A stretch of DNA of 64,000 nt, taken from JADGGM01 sp025449955. GTDB taxonomy: Bacteria > Gemmatimonadota > Gemmatimonadetes > Gemmatimonadales > Gemmatimonadaceae. The translations under genes were made by a program, and so were the position numbers. Positions 59,122 through 64,000 of the stretch are shown here, in pieces. Positions within the stretch are counted from its first letter, which is position 1, and the number at the start of each line of letters is the position of its first letter. The stretch covers positions 234,865 through 298,864 of the forward strand of contig DATBNO010000016.1 of the NCBI GenBank assembly GCA_036554285.1. The letters are read 5' to 3'. Under the pieces are notes generated by a model. It did no database searches. It saw only the letters and a program-made list of their open reading frames with translations, and had not been told where the DNA came from.

Positions 59122-59616
59122 GTGAATTCCTCCGCGCGCGATGCCACGGATGACCTCGCCGATCGCGAAGTCGTCGTCTCGCGACGGTTCGACGCGCCGC
59201 CCGAAGTGGTCTGGGAAGCGTGGACCAATCCGGACCGCGTGGTCCAATGGTGGGGGCCTAACGGATTCACCACGACCAATCACGAGATGCATGTGCGCGT
59301 CGGCGGTGTCTGGTCGCACACCATGCATGGCCCCGATGGCACGGACTATCAAAGCCGCGCCGTCTTCATGGAAGTCGTCCGACCGCGGCGCATCGCGTAT
59401 CGGCTCGACGGGGGCTCGGAGACGAGGCGCACGCAATGCGACGTGGAGTGGACGTTCACGGCCTCCGGCCGGGGAACGCTCCTCAGCATGCGGATCCGCT
59501 TCCCGTCGGTCGAGCAGCGCAACCGCGCGTTGAAGACGTTAGGCGTACACGATGCCGGTGTCGCGACCCTCGAGCGGCTCGCAGTTCATCTTCACACCGA
59601 CAGGGAGGCTCGATGA
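59122..59616 (+). CDS. SRPBCC (AHSA1/START-like) domain protein
   Basis: This 164-aa protein has the AHSA1-type helix-grip fold (VVVSRRFDAPPEVVWEAWTN, VVQWWGPNGFTTTNHEM, VGGVWSHTMHGPDG). Such proteins bind hydrophobic ligands; in ArsR-SRPBCC pairs the ligand and role are generally unknown. The start is GTG at 59122, 37 bp after the ArsR stop. Its TGA overlaps the next ATG (ATGA). Confidence 0.9.
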   Translation: MNSSARDATDDLADREVVVSRRFDAPPEVVWEAWTNPDRVVQWWGPNGFTTTNHEMHVRVGGVWSHTMHGPDGTDYQSRAVFMEVVRPRRIAYRLDGGSETRRTQCDVEWTFTASGRGTLLSMRIRFPSVEQRNRALKTLGVHDAGVATLERLAVHLHTDREAR

Positions 59617-60329
59617 CTCGCATCGCTCGCTCGCTCGCCGTGATCGCGCTGCTCCTCGTCGCACGAGCCGCCGTTGGCCACGCCCAGAGTGAGGCGGCCC
59701 AGAATCCCCACGATTCCGCGTCCCGCTATACGCGAATGCTGCCCCTCGCAGAGTACCTCATCACTGATCGGGCGAGCGAGATCGCGATGGCGCGAAGTGC
59801 CGCGCCCGCGGCCATCTCCGAGCACGCCGATGTCCTGGTACTTGGCGCCCGCGGTTACGAGATCGCTGTGCATGGGACCAACGGCTTCGCCTGCCTGGTC
59901 GAGCGCGCGTGGACCTCCGACTTCGACGATCCGGACTTCATGAACCCCACCGCGCGCGAACCGACCTGCTACAACGCCGCCGCAGCGCGCAGCATCGTGC
60001 CGCGCATCGTCGCGAAAACCCGACTCGCATTCGCGGGGGTAGGGAAGGCGCAGATGGTGGACAGCATTCGCGACGCGTACGCCCGGCATGAGCTTCCCCC
60101 GCCGGCCACCGGCGCGATGAGCTACATGATGTCGAAGGAGACGTACTTCGGCCCGTACTACGGCCATGGCGGCCCGCACCTCATGTTCTATTTCCCGAAA
60201 ACCGACAGTCTCGCGTGGGGAGCGGGAGTGCCCCACTCGCCCGTCATGGTGCATCAGGATTCTCCGGAGCCGGTCACCACATTCGTGATCCCGCTCGCGA
60301 AATGGGCGGACGGAACGGCGAGCGCCTAA
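59613..60329 (+). CDS. Hypothetical exported protein
   Basis: This 238-aa protein has a signal peptide (MTRIARSLAVIALLLVARAAVGHAQ). The mature part is soluble and mixed alpha/beta (ADVLVLGARGYEIAVHGTNG, TCYNAAAARSIVPRIVAKT, GGPHLMFYFPKTDSLAWGAG). No family or catalytic motif is recognised. GGGAGG precedes the ATG, and it is translationally coupled to the SRPBCC gene, so it is the third gene of the ArsR-controlled operon. The TAA stop shares one GCCTAAC heptamer with the stop of convergent cutC. Confidence 0.8.
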   Translation: MTRIARSLAVIALLLVARAAVGHAQSEAAQNPHDSASRYTRMLPLAEYLITDRASEIAMARSAAPAAISEHADVLVLGARGYEIAVHGTNGFACLVERAWTSDFDDPDFMNPTAREPTCYNAAAARSIVPRIVAKTRLAFAGVGKAQMVDSIRDAYARHELPPPATGAMSYMMSKETYFGPYYGHGGPHLMFYFPKTDSLAWGAGVPHSPVMVHQDSPEPVTTFVIPLAKWADGTASA

Positions 60330-60973
60330 CGCCAGGCACTCCATCGCGCGTGCACGGCCGGCACGCCCGTGACGGCGACGATGCGATCCACATTGATGGA
60401 CCGGATGCCGCCGGCGGCGATGATCTCGATGCGCCCCGCCGCCCGATCCACCAATCGCCGTAGCGCGTCGACGCCGTCGACGGCCCGCACGGCGCCGCCC
60501 GAGGTGAGCACGCGCCGCACGCCGAGCTCGACCAGCGTCTCGAGCGCGTCATCGGCGTTGCCTAACTGATCGAAGGCGCGGTGGAAGGTCACCGGCAGCG
60601 CGCCGGCCGCAGCGACCAGTCGCGCCATCGCTGCGATATCGATCTGATTCTCGTGTCGAAGCGCCCCGGTCGCGAAACCCGCGGCGCCGCACGCCGCGAG
60701 ATCGTGCACGGAGTCGCACATGACATCGATCTCTGCGCGCGTGTACACAAAGTCGCCGCGCCGCGGACGCACCATCGCGATCACCGGAATGCCCACGGCG
60801 ACACACTCGGCGACCAGCAATCGAGGCGGCGTACAGCCGTCGTGCGCCAGATCGATGCACAGCTCGACCCGGTCCGCGCCCCACGCGGCCGCTTCGCGCG
60901 CCTCGTCCAGCGACTCCACACACGCCTCGAACACTATGTCGATCACGGTCGCCGCGCGGCGATTGCTCGCCAT
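60326..60973 (-). CDS. cutC: Copper homeostasis protein CutC family
   Basis: This 215-aa TIM-barrel protein has the CutC signatures: VFEACVESLDEAREAAAWGADRVELC at the N-terminus, TPPRLLVAE, VIAMVRPRRGDFVYTRAEID, GFATGAL, PVTFHRAFDQL, VLTSGGA and IIAAGGI. CutC was linked to copper tolerance in E. coli, but the biochemical role is unsettled. The ATG at 60973 is chosen; earlier in-frame starts add 15 to 60 residues without family similarity. The TAG stop overlaps the + strand stop of the preceding gene. Confidence 0.92.
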   Translation of the reverse strand: MASNRRAATVIDIVFEACVESLDEAREAAAWGADRVELCIDLAHDGCTPPRLLVAECVAVGIPVIAMVRPRRGDFVYTRAEIDVMCDSVHDLAACGAAGFATGALRHENQIDIAAMARLVAAAGALPVTFHRAFDQLGNADDALETLVELGVRRVLTSGGAVRAVDGVDALRRLVDRAAGRIEIIAAGGIRSINVDRIVAVTGVPAVHARWSAWR

Positions 60974-61251
60974 CCAGAACTGCCGTCCGTTGGGCCCGCG
61001 ATGATTCCGCACATGCATGTCTCGCCTGAGTGCGCCCTGGGTTTCGTCGGCGTGAGCGGGCAATATGGGTGCGCCGGCGCGATAAGCAAAGTTCGGCGCG
61101 TCCGCCACGCCGTCATAGCCGCGACCGGTCGCGCGGCTATAGATTGCGCGGATCACCGCGACGCCGATATCGTATCACGCGGCCGGCGGGCGCCGACGTT
61201 AGGCACGCCTCGAACCGTTTCTTTGGCGACGATACGCCAACGAGGTCCGAC

Positions 61252-61716
61252 GTGAGCACCGTGTGGAAACCCAAGGACCCCGCGTATGACGCGCGCGTAC
61301 GCGAGAGCTTCAGCCGCCAGAGCCACATGGCAACCCTCGGCGCCACGATCGTGCGCATTGCGCCGGGCGAGGTGCATCTCGCGCTACCGTTTGCGCCGCA
61401 GTTCTGTCAGCAGAACGGGTTTCTCCACGCGGGCGCGATCACGAGCGTCGCGGACTCGGCGAACGGCTATGCCGCGTACACGCTGGCGCCGCCCGATACC
61501 GATGTGTTGGCGGTCGAGTTCAAGATCAATCTTCTGGCGCCGGCCACCGGTGAGGGGTTCTTGGCGTGCGGCCAAGTGCTGCGCCCGGGGCGGACGCTCA
61601 CGGTGTGTCGTGCCGACGTGTTCGCCACCGGGGCGGCCGAGCGGGTGTTGATTGCGACGATGCTTTCGACCATCATCGTGCGACCTGCCGGGCGAGGCGG
61701 CGGGGAATCGGCCTAA
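61252..61716 (+). CDS. PaaI-type hotdog-fold thioesterase
   Basis: This 154-aa acyl-CoA thioesterase has a single hotdog domain with the family pattern HMATLGATIVRIAPGEVHLALP, the catalytic-region NGFLHAGAITSVADSANGYAA and VEFKINLLAPA. The start is GTG at 61252 with GAGG 6 bp upstream. The TAA stop lies in a GCCTAAC heptamer. The specific acyl substrate is unknown. Confidence 0.9.
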   Translation: MSTVWKPKDPAYDARVRESFSRQSHMATLGATIVRIAPGEVHLALPFAPQFCQQNGFLHAGAITSVADSANGYAAYTLAPPDTDVLAVEFKINLLAPATGEGFLACGQVLRPGRTLTVCRADVFATGAAERVLIATMLSTIIVRPAGRGGGESA

Positions 61717-61801
61717 CTCGTCAGGCCGCTATCGATGCGGCATGTTGTCGTGCCGCTACGGACTCACTTCTTCCTTGGATGCGTAAGGCAGACCCGTCGC
61801 G

Positions 61802-62422
61802 ATGAACGGTACCGAGCCCGATCCGCTGCGGTCGGCAGTCGACGCGGCCGCGTCATTTTTTCGCGCGATCGACGCCCGTCAATGGGAGTCGGCTGCTCAG
61901 TGCGTAGATCCCGATGCCGCCGAGCGGTTTCGCGAGGCCGCGCTCAGGGTACTCATCGGTTGGGCGACGATCCGGTCGATGCGATCGCGCGTTTCGGACG
62001 GCCCGATGGGGATCGCGCTGAGTCGCACACTGGATCCGGCGCTGCTCGATCGGTTTGCCGCGACTCCCCTGCGCGGTGTTGCCGGCGTGTCGACGCTCGG
62101 CGACCTGGCCGGCCTAACGCCAACGCAATTCGTCGCCAGGTCGCTCGAGCACCGTGAGGCCGAATGGACCGATCGCGACGCTCCAGCCGACGGCCCGACT
62201 CGCGATGTGCTCGGCGCGACGTCGGAGGGAGAGTCGTACGTGCAGGTGCTGTATCGTCCGAACGATCCAGAGGTCGAATACGCCGATCCGCTTCCGGTCC
62301 TCGTGCTGCGCATGCGTCACCGCGACGGGCACTGGTTGGTCGATCTCGAGCATACCGACCACGCGCTCGTGAGCCCGATGCTGGATGATGATGACGACGA
62401 GATGCCGACACAGCAGGCGTGA
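61802..62422 (+). CDS. Hypothetical protein with acidic C-terminus
   Basis: This 206-aa soluble protein begins with a helical region (AVDAAASFFRAIDARQWESAAQCVDPDAAERF) reminiscent of SnoaL/NTF2-like folds, and has a beta-rich second half (SYVQVLYRPNDPEVEYADPLPVLVLRMRHRDGHWLVDLEH) before an acidic run of five Asp. An NTF2-like fold is a guess from this layout. Its TGA is followed by the GNAT gene, which may start at an overlapping GTG. Confidence 0.7.
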   Translation: MNGTEPDPLRSAVDAAASFFRAIDARQWESAAQCVDPDAAERFREAALRVLIGWATIRSMRSRVSDGPMGIALSRTLDPALLDRFAATPLRGVAGVSTLGDLAGLTPTQFVARSLEHREAEWTDRDAPADGPTRDVLGATSEGESYVQVLYRPNDPEVEYADPLPVLVLRMRHRDGHWLVDLEHTDHALVSPMLDDDDDEMPTQQA

Positions 62423-62484
62423 CGGAGGTCTCGGATGCGCGCATTCCGTCTCTCGTGTTTCAGCGACCCGCTAACTTTACCCGC

Positions 62485-62919
62485 ATGACGGCGATCGACG
62501 TTTGCCTGCTCGGCTCGCACGATATCGGTGTCCTCGACCGGGTGGCCGAGGGCGTTTTCGATTGCCCGGTGGACGCGCGTTGGGCGCGCGCGTTCTTCGC
62601 CGACGGGCGCCATCACCTCGTGGTGGCCCTGGACGCCGGTGTCGTGGTCGGCATGGCGTCGGCCGTCGACTACGTGCACCCGGACAAGGCACCGCAACTC
62701 TGGATCAACGAGGTCGCGGTGGCGCCCACGCATCGGCGCCGCGGTATCGGCGGCCGCATGCTCGCCGAGCTCCTCACGCTCGGTCGTTCGTTAGGCTGCA
62801 CCGAAGCATGGCTTGGCACCGAGGAGGGCAACGTGCCGGCGCGGCGGTTGTACGAGAGCGGCGGCGGCGCGCCCGAGCCATTCGTTCTGTATTCGTTTCG
62901 GTTGGACGCGGACGCCTAA
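62485..62919 (+). CDS. GNAT-family N-acetyltransferase (AAC(3)-I-like)
   Basis: This protein of about 144 aa has the GNAT acetyl-CoA loop (APTHRRRGIGGRM, matching R/Q-x-x-G-x-G) and the preceding LWINEVAV strand. The AVDYVHPDKAPQLWINEV segment resembles the aminoglycoside 3-N-acetyltransferase type I subgroup, but chromosomal relatives act on many amines, so a resistance role is not shown. I chose the ATG at 62485; GTG 62419, overlapping the previous stop, would add 22 residues. The TAA stop lies in a GCCTAAC heptamer. Confidence 0.85.
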   Translation: MTAIDVCLLGSHDIGVLDRVAEGVFDCPVDARWARAFFADGRHHLVVALDAGVVVGMASAVDYVHPDKAPQLWINEVAVAPTHRRRGIGGRMLAELLTLGRSLGCTEAWLGTEEGNVPARRLYESGGGAPEPFVLYSFRLDADA

Positions 62920-62950
62920 CGACGGCGATCGTCGGTACCGGGGGGCCTGC

Positions 62951-63688
62951 ATGGAGCATCTGCCCGCCACTAATGGCGCTTTGCCATCGCACGCCGCTCG
63001 CGAGCTCGACGAGCGCGGGTTCACGGTCGTCGGCGGCCCACTCGCCGCGGCCGACCTGCTTCGACTCCAATCTGCGTACGACGAGGCCGTCGCGAGCGCG
63101 GCGCCGGCGGACGTCCGCCGCGGCCGTACGTCGATTCGCGTGACCGACTTCGTCAATCGAGGCGCGGCGTTCGACTGGGTGTACACGTGGCCGCCGGCGC
63201 TCGACGCGTCTCGTCGCCTCGTTGGGCGACCGTTCCGGTTGAGCGCGCTCCACGCACGGACACTTCTTCCGGGTGCATCGGCACAGGAACTCCACGTCGA
63301 CATCCCGTGTACCTCGGACGCATGGCCGATGCTGGGCCTGATTCTGATGATCGACGAATTCCGCGCGGACAACGGTGCGACGCGCTTTGTCCCGGGCTCT
63401 CATCGTTGGGCCGATGTGCCGGAGGGCGTCATGGACGATCGGCGGGCGCCGTATCCTGGCGAGGTGGTCGCAACCGGCGCGGCAGGGTCGGTGATTCTGT
63501 TCAACGCTTCGACCTGGCACGGTCACACGGCTAACGTGACGACATCGGCACGACGCTCACTTCAGGCGACGTTCATACCACGCGATGGCCGGCCGGCCAC
63601 GGACTTCGCCGCGCGTATGCGTCCCGAGACGCTGGCGCGGCTCGACGCCCTGGCGCGCTACGTCGTCGGGATCCAGGAGAACCCGTGA
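62951..63688 (+). CDS. Phytanoyl-CoA dioxygenase (PhyH)-family Fe(II)/2-oxoglutarate oxygenase
   Basis: This 245-aa double-stranded beta-helix enzyme has the facial triad HxD (ELHVDIPC) and distal His (TWHGHTANVT), followed by a likely 2OG-binding Arg (ARRSLQATF). The GATRFVPGSHRWAD motif is typical of PhyH proteins. Substrates range from acyl chains to hydroxylated amino acids and ectoine; none can be named here. The ATG at 62951 is the first start after the GNAT gene. Confidence 0.9.
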   Translation: MEHLPATNGALPSHAARELDERGFTVVGGPLAAADLLRLQSAYDEAVASAAPADVRRGRTSIRVTDFVNRGAAFDWVYTWPPALDASRRLVGRPFRLSALHARTLLPGASAQELHVDIPCTSDAWPMLGLILMIDEFRADNGATRFVPGSHRWADVPEGVMDDRRAPYPGEVVATGAAGSVILFNASTWHGHTANVTTSARRSLQATFIPRDGRPATDFAARMRPETLARLDALARYVVGIQENP

Positions 63689-63733
63689 CCGCCGTTAGGC
63701 GCTAAGTCTGAGCGGACGGATGCGCGCGCGTAC

Positions 63734-64000
63734 ATGCCGCCTGGAATTCGAGCCGATCTACGTATCGGGCTTCGATCCGAAGACATCCCGGTTGTTCGGG
63801 CTCGCATTCAACGAGGCGCTCTAAAGCGCGCGCGACCGCTGCTCCCCCGTCCAATCATCGTCCGCGCCTATCTCGCGCGCAGCCTTCGCCTCTGGCTCGG
63901 CATTCGCGTAGTCCTGGCCCTCGCCGGCGCGCTCGCCGCGTCCAACTTCGTTCGCCTGCCCGCGGCGGCGATCGTTCCCGTCGTGTGCCTAACGGTATGC
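63734..64000 (+). CDS. Hypothetical membrane protein, 3'-truncated by the window edge
   Basis: An open frame of 89 codons starts at ATG 63734 and runs off the end. It opens MPPGIRADLRIGLRSEDIPV, has a strongly basic stretch (RARIQRGALKRARPLLPRP), and a TM helix begins at about residue 55 (LGIRVVLALAGALAASNFV). Hydrophobic residues continue to the edge. It looks like the N-terminus of a multi-pass membrane protein. A short overlapping frame (63720-63824, 34 codons) in another phase is less convincing. Confidence 0.5.
   Translation, partial: MPPGIRADLRIGLRSEDIPVVRARIQRGALKRARPLLPRPIIVRAYLARSLRLWLGIRVVLALAGALAASNFVRLPAAAIVPVVCLTVC

Larger units (their letters stand above)
37..63993. repeat. Dispersed heptamer GTTAGGC / GCCTAAC (about 107 copies over the window)
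   Basis: First and last copies are at 37-43 and 63987-63993. About 71 read GTTAGGC and 36 read GCCTAAC on the + strand, roughly one per 600 bp. Copies lie in coding DNA in all phases (TTA-GGC Leu-Gly, GTT-AGG Val-Arg, CCT-AAC Pro-Asn, CTA-ACG Leu-Thr), in stop codons (894, 44329, 60329/60326, 61716, 62919) and between genes (9488, 20880, 33992, 37853, 52271). The boundaries are sharp: nearly every TTAGGC is preceded by G. Counts are by eye. Confidence 0.9.

Noticed and set aside
62485..62919. Aminoglycoside resistance gene aac(3)-I
   Set aside because: Similarity is limited to general GNAT motifs and a short AAC(3)-I-like segment in an ordinary chromosomal setting, so only a GNAT call is justified.
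37..63993. TTAGGC resembles the nematode telomere repeat and could hint at eukaryotic contamination
   Set aside because: Copies are single and dispersed in bacterial operons, never in tandem, and the conserved unit is the heptamer GTTAGGC.
37..63993. Heptamer as a KOPS- or Chi-like polar replication signal
   Set aside because: Orientation follows gene sense on both strands rather than one replication direction within the window.
1..64000. tRNA, rRNA, CRISPR array, IS element or prophage
   Set aside because: No cloverleaf-like T-loop motifs, spaced direct repeats, transposase or phage genes were found on reading both strands.

Overview
The window is high-GC DNA carrying about 65 genes with little intergenic space, most of them on the + strand. 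The organism is probably a member of the Gemmatimonadota or a nearby phylum. This is inferred from an ADOP-type duplicated ABC permease, a Ser/Thr kinase with a TolB/WD40-like propeller, many hybrid and two-component sensors, and GTGA/ATGA-coupled operons. No rRNA, tRNA, CRISPR array, IS element or prophage was seen.

Layout. 1-4.1 kb: an RND efflux pair (adaptor truncated by the window edge, plus permease). 4.1-7.2 kb: an SDR oxidoreductase and an ADOP permease. 7.2-9.3 kb: a minus-strand ABC-2 exporter. 9.5-16.3 kb: a complete trans-4-hydroxy-L-proline degradation operon (GntR regulator, KGSA dehydrogenase, DapA-family deaminase, 4-Hyp epimerase, and a two-gene D-hydroxyproline dehydrogenase whose 2Fe-2S and FAD subunits are fused). 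16.4-20.7 kb: a large barrel-like protein, PanD and a diguanylate cyclase. 21-25.7 kb: a PhzF-family enzyme and PruA, divergent from an APC permease. 25.7-34.3 kb: a lipoprotein, an unusual receiver-DHp protein, endonuclease IV, a kinase/regulator pair, an ECF sigma/anti-sigma pair, a SWIB protein and signal peptidase I. 34.5-44.3 kb: a hybrid kinase, small membrane proteins, a GroES-like protein, a bacilliredoxin, an NtrB/NtrC-like pair, then pqqA and pqqE. 44.3-46.6 kb: a second ABC-2 exporter. 46.7-51.9 kb: a porin, a ModE-like regulator and a molybdate/tungstate ABC transporter, interrupted by a decayed kinase fragment. 52-64 kb: a kinase-propeller protein, CspA with a terminator-bearing leader, an ArsR-SRPBCC pair, CutC, a thioesterase, a GNAT, a PhyH-family dioxygenase and a cut-off membrane protein.

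The strongest unexplained signal is a dispersed heptamer, GTTAGGC/GCCTAAC. I counted about 107 copies by eye over both strands, against roughly 7 expected for a composition near 68% GC. It occurs in every reading frame, in intergenic DNA and in stop codons, and supplies most of the otherwise rare TTA codons. It resembles a genome-wide signal such as an uptake sequence, a methylation or repair footprint, or a HIP1-like motif.

The second is the pqqA region. Tandem TGGGTGA-NN-TCACCCA dyads lie just after an NtrC-type regulator gene, a sigma54-like -24/-12 element lies 100 bp further on, and a terminator hairpin separates pqqA from pqqE. Together these suggest sigma54-dependent, attenuated control of PQQ synthesis, which remains an inference.
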